38,003 bases of DNA from IMG/VR virus record IMGVR_UViG_3300038566_000181, positions 1-38,003 of that record, one strand, 5' to 3'. Source of the stretch: a virus. Of the stretch, positions 19,566 through 27,548 are shown one piece after another (positions within the stretch are counted from its first letter, which is position 1; every line of letters begins with the position of its first letter). The translations under genes and the position numbers were made by a program. Under the pieces are notes generated by a model. It was not told the origin of the DNA. It searched no databases and was given only the letters and a program-made list of their open reading frames with translations.

Positions 19566-19970
19566 ATGAATATAATATCTTTTGACATAGGCAAAACTTC
19601 TGCCTATTATGATTCAGAGAACAAAATCGGAGACGAATTTAAAATTACTTCACTTGAAAAACTCGAAGAACAAATCACCGAAATTTTAACCCCACGACCT
19701 GATGTAGTAATTTACCCACACCCTGTACGCTATTATAACGTAATGCGTAAACACTGGCAGTATATCGCAATAATCAACTTAGTATGTGAGAAAAAATGTA
19801 TCACTACTGTAGAAGTGAAAGATTCACAAGCTAAAAAATCTGTTATCGGATCTGGTAAAGCTAAAAAACCTGAAATCATGGCTCACTACGGTGAGAAGAG
19901 TGAGCATGTAGCAGATGCAAGAATGTTTTGCGATTGGTATTTAAAGGAAACTGGAGGGTCTGATGAGTGA
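19566..19970 (+). CDS. RuvC-like Holliday junction resolvase, 134 aa
   Basis: ATG 19566 is preceded by GGAGGA; a longer frame from 19467 has no such signal. RNase-H-like fold pattern: ISFDIGKTSAYYD with the first catalytic Asp, a second strand VVIYPHPVRYY, then SQAKKSVIGSGKAKKPEIM and the C-terminal EHVADARMFCDWY with the last Asp. In most RuvC-like proteins the second strand carries a catalytic Glu; here Tyr stands in VVIYPHP. It would resolve branched DNA before packaging, in line with its place upstream of terminase. Confidence 0.72.
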   Translation: MNIISFDIGKTSAYYDSENKIGDEFKITSLEKLEEQITEILTPRPDVVIYPHPVRYYNVMRKHWQYIAIINLVCEKKCITTVEVKDSQAKKSVIGSGKAKKPEIMAHYGEKSEHVADARMFCDWYLKETGGSDE

Positions 19971-20043
19971 GATTTATTGTCCACCCTTATTATTTCAACA
20001 AATAACATGCACTAATTACCGCATAAACAGTAAATATGTATAG
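19963..20043 (+). CDS. Tiny peptide overlapping the end of the RuvC-like gene, 26 aa
   Basis: ATG at 19963 lies 4 nt after GGAGGGT and overlaps the RuvC-like stop. The peptide starts MSEIYCPPLLFQQITCTNYR. The ribosome site is good but the product is very short and has no recognised features, so it may be only a coupling device. Confidence 0.35.
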   Translation: MSEIYCPPLLFQQITCTNYRINSKYV

Positions 20044-20098
20044 TAAAGTGCATCAAAAGGAAGTTTATCAGGTTAAATTACCGCTATGGAGGTATATA

Positions 20099-20230
20099 AT
20101 GAAATTAGCAGATGAAATAGATGAAGCCCTTGCGAAGTTAAAGCCAGTTGGTGAACCATCCAAGCTAATCAATCCAAGCAAGGAAACAATCGAGAAAATC
20201 AAAAAAATTTGTAATGAAGTGATGGAATAA
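20099..20230 (+). CDS. Small helical protein, 43 aa
   Basis: Start 20099 follows TGGAGGT with good spacing; a longer frame from 20036 has none. The peptide starts MKLADEIDEALAKLKPVGEP and ends KKICNEVME: one amphipathic helix, a Pro-rich turn and a second helix. It directly precedes the HNH-like nuclease. Function unknown. Confidence 0.55.
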   Translation: MKLADEIDEALAKLKPVGEPSKLINPSKETIEKIKKICNEVME

Positions 20231-20566
20231 ATGACAGATCTAATAAAACAATACTACAACTCAACTAAGAAAGAACAAAAGAGAATAGCAAGAGAATATG
20301 ATATTTGGGTTAGCCAATTACCTTGCTGTATATCTGGAAGCCTTAACACATCAAAGCCACACCATCACAGGAATAATAAATATTGTGGAACAGGAATGAA
20401 GCCACCCGATATATTCGAGGTGCCGATCACATACGAGCTACACACAGAAGTACATACAACCGGAGTAAAAACATTCGAGAAAAAGTACAACATAGATTTT
20501 AACGAGATAATAATAAAACTGCATAGGGAGTATATGCATGAGTTGGTAGGTAATTTGCATGGTTAG
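20231..20566 (+). CDS. HNH-like nuclease, DUF968-type, 111 aa
   Basis: The pattern CCISGSLNTSKPHHHRN, GTGMKPPDIFEVPITYELHT and EVHTTGVKTFEKKY is that of the compact HNH/DUF968-type nucleases of phages: a Cys pair, tandem His, a K-P-D...P motif and a late H-x-E-x-H with G. The family cuts branched or damaged DNA in recombination. It lies next to the RuvC-like gene, so two junction-processing enzymes may be present. Catalytic His residues look intact. Confidence 0.72.
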   Translation: MTDLIKQYYNSTKKEQKRIAREYDIWVSQLPCCISGSLNTSKPHHHRNNKYCGTGMKPPDIFEVPITYELHTEVHTTGVKTFEKKYNIDFNEIIIKLHREYMHELVGNLHG

Positions 20567-20572
20567 TTAAAT

Positions 20573-20593
20573 TTAACTTGACGGTAAAGTTAA
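20573..20593 (+). promoter_or_regulatory. Operator-like inverted repeat upstream of the tRNA genes
   Basis: TTAACTT, seven bases, AAGTTAA. The core TTTAACTTGAC recurs at 23673-23683 and 35819-35829. It overlaps the -35 box of the promoter candidate 20578-20607, the usual place for a repressor. Confidence 0.5.
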
Positions 20594-20607
20594 GAAATGA
20601 ATATATA
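20578..20607 (+). promoter_or_regulatory. Promoter for the tRNA genes
   Basis: TTGACG (20578-20583), an 18-nt spacer and TATATA (20602-20607). The expected start is at about 20614, immediately before the first tRNA. Confidence 0.65.
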
Positions 20608-20614
20608 GAGACAT

Positions 20615-20690
20615 GCTGAAGTAGCTCAGTTGGTAGAGCAACTGATTTGTAACTAGTAGGCCGCAGGTTCGATTCCTGCCTTCAGCACCA
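20615..20690 (+). tRNA. tRNA-Thr (UGU)
   Basis: Cloverleaf: acceptor GCTGAAG / CTTCAGC (7 bp perfect), D arm GCTC/GAGC, anticodon loop TTTGTAA with anticodon TGT at 20648-20650, T arm GCAGG-TTCGATT-CCTGC, and encoded CCA. One imperfect pair lies at the bottom of the anticodon stem. It reads ACA, a frequent codon in this AT-rich genome. Confidence 0.93.
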
Positions 20691-20693
20691 TTT

Positions 20694-20769
20694 AGGGAAT
20701 TAGTATAATTGGTAGTACACGTGATTTTGGTTCATGCGGCAGCGGGTTCGAATCCCCTATTCCCTGCCA
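20694..20769 (+). tRNA. tRNA-Gln (UUG)
   Basis: Acceptor AGGGAAT / ATTCCCT, anticodon stem CGTGA / TCATG with loop TTTTGGT giving anticodon TTG, T arm with GGTTCGAATCC, and CCA encoded at the 3' end. It starts four bases after the tRNA-Thr end. It reads CAA, the main Gln codon here. The D stem is weak. Confidence 0.9.
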
Positions 20770-20784
20770 TTGTAAGGAGAGATT

Positions 20785-20931
20785 ATGAGAGTATGCAATA
20801 ATCATTATTGTCCGATATATCTATCAGGGCAGTACATGCCAGAAGCGGCAGAGTGCTTGAGTTGTAGGCACAATAAGGATGATGAGGTAGAAATGCCTGA
20901 GTTCTTTAAGGATATATTTAAGGAAAATTAA
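20785..20931 (+). CDS. Cys-rich micro-protein, 48 aa
   Basis: ATG 20785 follows AAGGAGA. The peptide starts MRVCNNHYCPIYLSGQYMPE and then has AAECLSCRHN, giving two Cys pairs (CxxxxC and CxxC) like a small zinc ribbon, and an acidic, aromatic C-terminus. Its stop overlaps the next ATG (TAATG). It lies directly after the tRNA genes, in the same transcription unit. Function unknown. Confidence 0.65.
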   Translation: MRVCNNHYCPIYLSGQYMPEAAECLSCRHNKDDEVEMPEFFKDIFKEN

Positions 20932-21062
20932 TGAAAGATAAAAAGAAATGCCCTGTAACAGAGACAGATTGTGTAGCGCAAGAATCTTGCGAGGATTGCG
21001 ATCAATACTGTTTCGGGGCTTGTGTGGGATGTGTTAAGAATATGAATGGAGTTGAAAGATGA
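20931..21062 (+). CDS. Cys-rich micro-protein, 43 aa
   Basis: Begins MKDKKKCPVTETDCVAQESC and continues with CEDCDQYCFG and CVGCV: eight Cys in 43 residues, arranged as in a compact double-zinc or Fe-S peptide. Start overlaps the previous stop (TAATG) and its own stop overlaps the next ATG (ATGA). Two consecutive Cys-rich genes with overlaps at every boundary indicate real, coupled genes. Function unknown. Confidence 0.65.
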   Translation: MKDKKKCPVTETDCVAQESCEDCDQYCFGACVGCVKNMNGVER

Positions 21063-21481
21063 TTTATGTATTAAAGGAAGTAGATTGCGAATATAGCGAA
21101 ATATTGTTAGCATCTAGTAACATTTTAGCCATAGAGAATATATACAAGATAGTGCTTTGTAAGAATACAGGAACAGCTAATTTTGAAATAGAGGTTTGGA
21201 ATGACGGATCTGCAATCGAGGTACTGAGTACACCTGTAGCTATCGATAAATATTTCGATGAACAGCGGAAGAGTAATGTTCGCAAGGAGTATAAGCAACC
21301 ATCTAAGCTTACGGTTGAATCTATCACTGACGATTTAAGGGATATTATCAGGAGCAAAAACCTTACATCTAGCGACAGTATAAGAATATCTGTAGAAGAA
21401 TATAACATCTTAGCACGACAGGTAAACATGCCAGTAAATCACGTTTTAACATTTGACGGTATTGAGTTGGTAACTGATTAG
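21059..21481 (+). CDS. Unknown protein, 140 aa
   Basis: ATG overlaps the previous stop. N-terminal alpha/beta part (MIYVLKEVDCEYSEILLASS), a basic middle (NVRKEYKQPSKLTVES) and a C-terminal segment SIRISVEEYNILARQVNMPV that reads like a small alpha/beta capping domain. Located just before the small terminase, so it may act in packaging; no family recognised. Confidence 0.5.
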   Translation: MIYVLKEVDCEYSEILLASSNILAIENIYKIVLCKNTGTANFEIEVWNDGSAIEVLSTPVAIDKYFDEQRKSNVRKEYKQPSKLTVESITDDLRDIIRSKNLTSSDSIRISVEEYNILARQVNMPVNHVLTFDGIELVTD

Positions 21482-21489
21482 CAGGTAAC

Positions 21490-22014
21490 ATGGCAAAGAT
21501 AACGATAAAACAAAAGAAATTCTGTGATGAATACTTGAAAGATTGCAATATATCAAGAGCTTGCAAGAAATCAAATTATTCTCGCAAATACGGTTATCTT
21601 CTGCTAGAAAAACTACACATTCAAGAATATTTAGCTAAGAAAATCAAGAAAGCTAGTAAGAGTAACGACCTTAAGCTAGAGGATATACTAGCAGACATTA
21701 AGAGCATAGTCGATGATGATATAGGTAATTACGTAGATTTCAGGACTGAATTAACGCAGGTTGGGACGTCTGAAGAGGGCGTTCCTATCCTTGCTTATGC
21801 TCCTGTAATGGATTTAAAAGACTCTACTACAATTAACACTAAGAATGTGCAAGAGGTACAAATTACCCGCAACGGTGCAAAGATTAAGTTATATAGTAGA
21901 GAAAAGGCACTATCAAGATTGTTAGATTACTTAGAAAAGACCAATCCTGAAGGAGATGACGGAAACTGGACAAAACAACCTACAATTTACGGACTCGATA
22001 AGGACTCAATATGA
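21490..22014 (+). CDS. Terminase small subunit, 174 aa
   Basis: The N-terminus ITIKQKKFCDEYLKDCNISR, then KKSNYSRKYGYLLLEK, matches the Terminase_2 pattern (KQ..F..EYL.D.N...A) with a DNA-binding helix-turn-helix. A helical oligomerisation part and a beta-like C-terminal region follow. It recognises phage DNA for packaging with the large subunit encoded downstream. Length is normal for the family. Confidence 0.85.
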   Translation: MAKITIKQKKFCDEYLKDCNISRACKKSNYSRKYGYLLLEKLHIQEYLAKKIKKASKSNDLKLEDILADIKSIVDDDIGNYVDFRTELTQVGTSEEGVPILAYAPVMDLKDSTTINTKNVQEVQITRNGAKIKLYSREKALSRLLDYLEKTNPEGDDGNWTKQPTIYGLDKDSI

Positions 22015-22109
22015 TACCAAAAATGCGATTTGCCCGAAAATTGGTTTTCTCTAAACAAACTGATAATGAATGTTCCGACGATTATTTTTGTAAAATGGTC
22101 AAAAACTAG
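22011..22109 (+). CDS. Tiny peptide coupled to small terminase, 32 aa
   Basis: ATG overlaps the terminase small-subunit stop (ATGA); AAGGA lies 7 nt upstream. The peptide starts MIPKMRFARKLVFSKQTDNE and is basic. Too short for a family call; the overlap is the main support. Confidence 0.35.
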   Translation: MIPKMRFARKLVFSKQTDNECSDDYFCKMVKN

Positions 22110-22134
22110 ACAATAAAAAAAAGGTGTAAATAAA

Positions 22135-22218
22135 ATGGATAGATCATTAATGAAAAACGCAACTGGCTATGAAGAATTTTTAGCTAGAGTGAAGAAAATA
22201 AATAATAGACTTAACTAG
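22135..22218 (+). CDS. Tiny peptide, 27 aa
   Basis: ATG 22135 follows AAAGGTG. Sequence begins MDRSLMKNATGYEEFLARVK: one short helix. It fills the gap between small and large terminase genes. Support is the ribosome site and location only. Confidence 0.35.
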   Translation: MDRSLMKNATGYEEFLARVKKINNRLN

Positions 22219-22250
22219 TTTTCAACTATTTACAACAGAGAATCCAAAAA

Positions 22251-23666
22251 ATGACTAAAAAACAGGTTGAAATAAAACTCAACGATAATCAAGTGCATTT
22301 TTTTCAGCAAATAGCGAGAAATGATATTGTAGTTGATAGTGGAACTTGGAGGAGTGGGAAAAGCTTCGAGTTGTGTGTGTTCGTAAAGGAAAGGATGCAC
22401 AAATACCCTGGCATTCGTGAGTTTGTAGGCAGAAAGACCTTGAAGTCGCTAAAAGAGACAACCTTTCTAAAGTTCCAAGAAGTTCTACAAATGCACTACT
22501 TCCTCATTGAGGGTAGAGATTACAAAGTAAACAGATCATCCAACCCGACGATAACATTCCCTAACGGATCTATCTGTGTATTTGGTGATTTAGATATTAA
22601 CACAATAGGCAAGTGGCTTTCAGCTGAGTATTCAGATATATGTGTAGATGAAGCGCAAGAGATTTCACAACTCGTATTCGAAAAGATTAAGTCACGACAA
22701 ACCCAAACAATTATACAAAAACTTTCCAACGGCAAGCAGAAAAACAAATTCATCATGGCAATGAACCCGCCAGAATCTGCAGAGCGTCATTGGATGCACG
22801 GAAAATTTAGAAATCCCGAGACAGCAATACCTAACTCAAAGATCATTTACTCCAAGATAGAAGCAAACAGCGCGAATATTCCAGATAGTTACATAGAAGA
22901 TATGCACAATTCGGTAGACGACAGAACAGCTGAGATTTACTTAAAGGGTAATTGGGTTCCAATGCTTTCTAAATTAGTATTTCCTGACTATGATTTTCCA
23001 CAAGATGAGATGGGAAAATATATCGAGGGTGGGAACCTTAAACATTTGTCAGTATCACAAAGGCTAGAAAATTATATAAGCATAGATTACGGTTGGACAC
23101 ACCCAATGTCAATCGGTTGTTGGCAATATGATAGGCATAGAGGGATATTCTATAGGCTTTATGAAATGGTAGAGAACCATGTAAAACCAGAGACTTATTG
23201 CGCATTGTTAACGGGTGAAAAGCTAAACATTAACGGTAAAGAATATCAACTACCGATTACAGTTTATGATTCCACAATAGTTCCACTGATTGAAGCAACG
23301 CAGAAAAGGCAAGAGTCAGGCGGTAGGTCTAACCTAATGATAATGATGGAGATATTTAAAAACTTAGGTGTTCCCTTTAATTACAGGCTTGCAAGCGAAC
23401 GAGGAATACATAAAGGGCTTTTAGCTGTTAGAAGATTAATAAAAACAAGCACAGACGAGCGTAAGATATTCATAGACCCTCGATATTGTAAAAGATTTAT
23501 TCAGGATGCGAAAAGCTACCACTACCCAACTGACAAAGAGGGGAACGTGGTAGGTGAAGAGCCTAAGAAAGATGATATTTCAGATCATACGCAAGATGAA
23601 GCCCGTGGATTGATCGCAATGTTACATCCTATCAGAGGTGCTGAATCCCGTGCTTACGGAGTATAG
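22251..23666 (+). CDS. Terminase large subunit, 471 aa
   Basis: The packaging motor. Walker A GTWRSGKS (residues 31-38), Walker B-like ICVDEAQE (Asp133-Glu134) and, in the C-terminal half, the RNase-H-like nuclease core: YISIDYGWTHP, VYDSTIV and a final DISDHTQDEARG. This order is that of Terminase_3/Terminase_6 proteins of SPP1/PBSX-like phages, which usually package by the headful mechanism. That would agree with a circularly permuted assembly, but is not proof. No truncation is seen. Confidence 0.92.
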   Translation: MTKKQVEIKLNDNQVHFFQQIARNDIVVDSGTWRSGKSFELCVFVKERMHKYPGIREFVGRKTLKSLKETTFLKFQEVLQMHYFLIEGRDYKVNRSSNPTITFPNGSICVFGDLDINTIGKWLSAEYSDICVDEAQEISQLVFEKIKSRQTQTIIQKLSNGKQKNKFIMAMNPPESAERHWMHGKFRNPETAIPNSKIIYSKIEANSANIPDSYIEDMHNSVDDRTAEIYLKGNWVPMLSKLVFPDYDFPQDEMGKYIEGGNLKHLSVSQRLENYISIDYGWTHPMSIGCWQYDRHRGIFYRLYEMVENHVKPETYCALLTGEKLNINGKEYQLPITVYDSTIVPLIEATQKRQESGGRSNLMIMMEIFKNLGVPFNYRLASERGIHKGLLAVRRLIKTSTDERKIFIDPRYCKRFIQDAKSYHYPTDKEGNVVGEEPKKDDISDHTQDEARGLIAMLHPIRGAESRAYGV

Positions 23667-23672
23667 TAAATT

Positions 23673-23723
23673 TTTAACTTGACTATATAGTTAAGTTTGA
23701 TTAAAGTTAACTCGTGAGTTAAA
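23673..23723 (+). promoter_or_regulatory. Operator-like repeats and promoter candidate between terminase and portal genes
   Basis: Contains TTTAACTTGAC, the palindrome ACTATATAGT, and TTAACTC-GT-GAGTTAA (7-bp perfect arms). A promoter TTGACT (23679-23684), 17 nt, TAAAGT (23702-23707) overlaps them. The combination resembles a repressor-controlled promoter of the head genes. Confidence 0.45.
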
Positions 23724-23747
23724 TTTGTTGACTCATCTTAATCCCTC

Positions 23748-23780
23748 GGGGTGGTTCTAACTCCTTCCACCCCTATTTTA
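23748..23780 (+). terminator. Terminator or attenuator before the portal gene
   Basis: Stem GGGGTGG / CCACCCC (7 bp perfect, 12-nt loop) followed by TATTTT. It lies downstream of the promoter candidate, so transcripts of the head genes would have to pass it, which suggests partial termination. Confidence 0.55.
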
Positions 23781-23793
23781 AAAAGGAAACAGA

Positions 23794-25194
23794 ATGGACA
23801 TAGTTGCAAAGTTACTAGAACAGAAATGGGCTGACGATATGATCAGGCGAGATCAGATGTCTACATATTTGGATTACTACCAGTTTAATCAAAAAGAACA
23901 TTTAAAAAGGCATATAGACTCACGGTTTAAATTATCTGAAACAAGAAAGGTTTTAAAGCAATATTTAGAGACTTATTCTTTAACCGATGAGATTATTGAC
24001 GAGATCTCAATTTTATTTAGAGATCCATGCTTAGTTTCAGTTACCTCAGGTGCTAGTGAACCAGCACAGAAAACAATCCAAGAGAACTTTCAAGAAATGC
24101 TAAACGATTCACAGTTTGATATGGTGATGAACGAGGTTGATAAGTATGAGAACCTTTTATTTAAAGTTGCAGTTATACCTGTTTATAGAGATGGAATTGT
24201 AGAGCTAGATATTATTACGCCAGATAGGATTTTCGTTACACAAGACGATAAAGACCCTAATAAAATAACAGAATTATATTATTATTTGAATACTGCCGAG
24301 AATACACCATTAAAAGCTACAAGGATTGATACTTATGTTAAGTGGACAGCTGAACAGCAATCTTTAGTTAATATAGATCCAGAAACAGGGCGAGTAACCA
24401 ACGAATGGGATGAAACACCTAATCTTTACGGTGAAATCCCAGCTGTATTCTTTGGCAAGCGTGGGCTTGGCACTTTCTGGTTAGAAAATAACTCAAAGAT
24501 AGTCGATGGGAATGTCAACTTGAATATGCGGTTGACTAATTTTGATGTGATGATGGCTTATCAGTCTTATTCAACGTTGGTATTTTCCAACGCTAGAGTA
24601 GATTCTACGAAAAATATGCCATTCGGGCCACAATTTCTAGTTGAGGTTGAATCTCTTGACGGAGCAATTCCAGCTTCGGCAGACTACAAAAATCCAAGCG
24701 CACCTATAGAAGTGACATGGAAGATTATTAAAGAATACAAACAAATGGTCGCTGAATCGGTTGGCATTAGCTCTGAAGGTTCTGACAATGGACAATATGA
24801 ATCAGGCTATAAACTAAAGCTATCTAAGCAAGATATATTAAATTATAACAAACAGAAGAGATCTTATTTTACCCCAAGTGTTAAAAAACTTATCTACTTA
24901 ATGATGGAAACTTGGAATTTATCAGATGAAAAAACGCAATACCCTGAACCTAAAGAAATTATAGTTAAGCTTGATTATAGCGAACCAGTATTTGAGCAAG
25001 ACCCACTTGAAAAACAACAGGTAAGAGTTTTAAAAACTCAGGAGGGTACTTGGTCGCCTATTAGGTCATTAATGGCAGATAACCCAGATTTGAACGAAGA
25101 AGAAGCTATATTATTATATGAGAAACTACAAAAAGAAAAAGCGATAACTGAATCAACTACAGAAGATTTAGAAAACGCTATAAACGGTAATTAA
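23794..25194 (+). CDS. Portal protein, SPP1 gp6-like, 466 aa
   Basis: The dodecameric channel at the head vertex. Helical N-terminus (MDIVAKLLEQKWADDMIRRD), the stem region with YLETYSLTDEIIDEISILFR, a central beta part with ITPDRIFVTQDDKDP, and a long C-terminal helix with GYKLKLSKQDILNYNKQKR typical of SPP1-type portals. Size (466) and position directly after the terminase and before the MuF-like gene fit. The call is strong from context and pattern. Confidence 0.85.
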   Translation: MDIVAKLLEQKWADDMIRRDQMSTYLDYYQFNQKEHLKRHIDSRFKLSETRKVLKQYLETYSLTDEIIDEISILFRDPCLVSVTSGASEPAQKTIQENFQEMLNDSQFDMVMNEVDKYENLLFKVAVIPVYRDGIVELDIITPDRIFVTQDDKDPNKITELYYYLNTAENTPLKATRIDTYVKWTAEQQSLVNIDPETGRVTNEWDETPNLYGEIPAVFFGKRGLGTFWLENNSKIVDGNVNLNMRLTNFDVMMAYQSYSTLVFSNARVDSTKNMPFGPQFLVEVESLDGAIPASADYKNPSAPIEVTWKIIKEYKQMVAESVGISSEGSDNGQYESGYKLKLSKQDILNYNKQKRSYFTPSVKKLIYLMMETWNLSDEKTQYPEPKEIIVKLDYSEPVFEQDPLEKQQVRVLKTQEGTWSPIRSLMADNPDLNEEEAILLYEKLQKEKAITESTTEDLENAINGN

Positions 25195-25196
25195 TA

Positions 25197-25976
25197 ATGC
25201 AAATACCAGAAGTTTATAACAGTGCCAACGCAGAAATAACAAGAGCTATGAAAAAGTTTCAGAAGGAAATAGAAGCTTTAATTGCACAAATGTCTGATAA
25301 AGGCGTTATAAACTTCACACCCGACAACTTTAATCTGGCATTTGAGAATTATTCTAGGATGTATCAGGTTATCGAGGAAGCAGGGCTTTCTACTGTTAGA
25401 GATAATATCATAGCAAGTGAGTCTGCAACAATAAGAGCTTTCAGAGAGTTCAAGTTTGACGGGTCAGTTCCCTTTTCCTTAGTAGCTGAGAAAGATGTTG
25501 TTCTTATCCAAGCTCTGCAAGATTCAGAATTTTTACAATTAGCAGCTTTAGAACGTCAAGCAGCTGATGCGGTTTACTCGACACTTGTTGACTCTATTGT
25601 AAGTGGCCAACAAAGTTATGACGCTATCCTTAGCTTAGAAAAAACAATAGATACTCAAACCAGATACATTAATACTTGGTACGAGACAAGCCGTCAACAG
25701 TATGACCAAAAACTGCAAGATTTATCCGCGGAAAATTACAAGAATGAATTTGGCGGTGAGATTTATTGGGAATATATCGGAGCGCCTTTAGACGAAAAAA
25801 CTCGTCATGAGTGTGAATTGGCACTTAGAAAGTTAGTTTTTACCGATGCTGAGAAGCAAGCATTCGAAACTGGTGATTTATTCGATGCGAAAAATCCTCG
25901 TTATAACTGTCGTCATATTTTCTGGAATATAACAGAGAGAAGATATAGAGAAATAGTAGGACAAATAGAAGCGTGA
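25197..25976 (+). CDS. Minor head protein, MuF / SPP1 gp7-like, 259 aa
   Basis: The C-terminal MuF signature is present: GAPLDEKTRHECELALRK, then FDAKNPRYNCRHIFWNI, with the Cys pair and Arg typical of the family (DxxTrxxC ... PxxxCRH). The long N-terminal part is helical. These proteins bind the portal and help start head assembly or deliver DNA. The gene is two bases behind the portal stop. Confidence 0.85.
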   Translation: MQIPEVYNSANAEITRAMKKFQKEIEALIAQMSDKGVINFTPDNFNLAFENYSRMYQVIEEAGLSTVRDNIIASESATIRAFREFKFDGSVPFSLVAEKDVVLIQALQDSEFLQLAALERQAADAVYSTLVDSIVSGQQSYDAILSLEKTIDTQTRYINTWYETSRQQYDQKLQDLSAENYKNEFGGEIYWEYIGAPLDEKTRHECELALRKLVFTDAEKQAFETGDLFDAKNPRYNCRHIFWNITERRYREIVGQIEA

Positions 25977-26003
25977 CAAAACACGGACAAATGAGGAGAA
26001 AAG

Positions 26004-26567
26004 ATGAAGATTAAAGAATTACTCGCTAAGCATGGCGTTGAAAATGCGGAGTTGTTAAGTGACATTGAATCAGCGATTGATAGTTCTGACATGATCCCGA
26101 AAAGCAGATTTAATTCTGTAATTAAGGAGCGCAACACGTTAAGAGCAGATGTGGCAGAAAAGGATTCTGTTATTGAAACATTGAAAACTGAGAAAGAAAC
26201 ACTTAAAACTCAAACAGAAGAGCTAACAGGATTCAAAACCAAATGGGAATCACAGCAAGAAGCACGAAACAATGAAATTCTTTCTAATTGGGAAGAAAAG
26301 GCGAAAATATTCGCCATTGATGAAACTGATAAGCGTTTTGAAACTGTTAACAACCTAAAAGAATCTTTCGTGTTTGCGGAGGAAGGTAAAAAGCTATCAC
26401 CAGAGCAAGCTAATTCTAATTTAGAGAAGTACAATCTATTAGAGAAAGCAGGTGCTTTAGTTTTAGATGATGGCACTAATTATGATAAGGGTAAGGGTGG
26501 CAAGAAAAAGTCAGAGCGTAAAGATATTCAAAACCCTTACAATTCAATGTACACAAACAAAGATTAA
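26004..26567 (+). CDS. Scaffolding protein, 187 aa
   Basis: A long coiled-coil from about residue 40 to 100 (RNTLRADVAEKDSVIETLKT and ETLKTQTEELTGFKTKWESQ) and a charged C-terminus ending SERKDIQNPYNSMYTNKD. Such a coiled-coil protein between MuF-like and major capsid genes is typical of scaffolds (GP20/DUF4355 type). It guides capsid assembly and leaves the head before maturation. No protease was found. Confidence 0.75.
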   Translation: MKIKELLAKHGVENAELLSDIESAIDSSDMIPKSRFNSVIKERNTLRADVAEKDSVIETLKTEKETLKTQTEELTGFKTKWESQQEARNNEILSNWEEKAKIFAIDETDKRFETVNNLKESFVFAEEGKKLSPEQANSNLEKYNLLEKAGALVLDDGTNYDKGKGGKKKSERKDIQNPYNSMYTNKD

Positions 26568-26577
26568 GGAGAGATAA

Positions 26578-27540
26578 ATGAAAACTCTTAGAGATTGGGC
26601 TGTAGATTATGCCGATAAAGGTATGCAAACAGTCATTGAGGACTTTGTAAAAGCATCAGGCTTTTTAGCAACAGCACCTTTCAGACCAGCGACACACAAT
26701 AGCTATCACAGATATAAGGTAGCAGATAATTTACTTTTTGGTGGATTTAGAGCATTAAACGGATCATTGATTCCTAATAACCCAACAAAATCAATTCAAC
26801 AAGAAGATTTACACGAGCTTTCTCAGCTTGAAACAATGGATCCTACCTATGTTAAAGATCTTGGCGTTTCAGTTCAAGAAGCTTTCAACATGGATGCACC
26901 TCAAACTATCGAAGGAATGAGTCAAACATTGGCTAAACAATTCTTTTATGGAACAACTGGTGCGGGTTCAGCTGATGGGTTCATTGGTTTGCGCCAATTA
27001 GCTATTGAAAACGGATTGAATCAAAGCATGGGTGGAGATGAAGCAAAATCATCTACAATCTTTGTAGTTAGATGGCAACCAGGAGTAATGGAAGGTCTGT
27101 TTAATCCTCAATTCCTGTCTACAGGTCAACTTATTACTTCCGAACTTATGCACGGTGGCGATACTTACACAGTAACTACAGACACATCAACAGGCGCACA
27201 AAAACCTGTAGTAGGTGCTTTATACCAATCTTATCTTGGTATGCTCAAAGCAGGTGCTTTTAACGTTGCTGTAATTACTAATGTAGAAGATGCAACAGGT
27301 GACAAGGTTACTGCAGCTGCTATCGATAAAGCTATCGAGCAAGTGAAAGGATATAGTAATGCAGGTAATACTTTCATCTATATGAACTCACGTTGCTACA
27401 GATTGACAAATGAGTTGAAGGTTTCAAAACTTCAAACATTACCAGAATCAACATCTTTCAGTAATAGAATGGCTACATGGGATGGAATGATTCCTATCGT
27501 AATTGATGACAACATCTCTATTACAGAAGATTACTCATAG
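26578..27540 (+). CDS. Major capsid protein, 320 aa
   Basis: HK97-fold layout: N-terminal helix (TLRDWAVDYADKGMQTVIED), E-loop region with YHRYKVADNLLFGGFRALNG, a long central part with TLAKQFFYGTTGAGSADGFI and the P-domain/A-domain strands ending WDGMIPIVIDDNISITED. The WDGMIPI...D pattern near the end is typical of major capsid proteins in this neighbourhood. It follows the scaffold with a GGAGAG site and should be the most abundant virion protein. Confidence 0.88.
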   Translation: MKTLRDWAVDYADKGMQTVIEDFVKASGFLATAPFRPATHNSYHRYKVADNLLFGGFRALNGSLIPNNPTKSIQQEDLHELSQLETMDPTYVKDLGVSVQEAFNMDAPQTIEGMSQTLAKQFFYGTTGAGSADGFIGLRQLAIENGLNQSMGGDEAKSSTIFVVRWQPGVMEGLFNPQFLSTGQLITSELMHGGDTYTVTTDTSTGAQKPVVGALYQSYLGMLKAGAFNVAVITNVEDATGDKVTAAAIDKAIEQVKGYSNAGNTFIYMNSRCYRLTNELKVSKLQTLPESTSFSNRMATWDGMIPIVIDDNISITEDYS

Positions 27541-27548
27541 GAGGTAAT

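Noticed and set aside
20615-20769. tRNA genes as a phage attachment site (attP)
   Set aside because: No integrase gene was seen and both tRNAs are complete with CCA and an own promoter, so they are more likely translation helpers.
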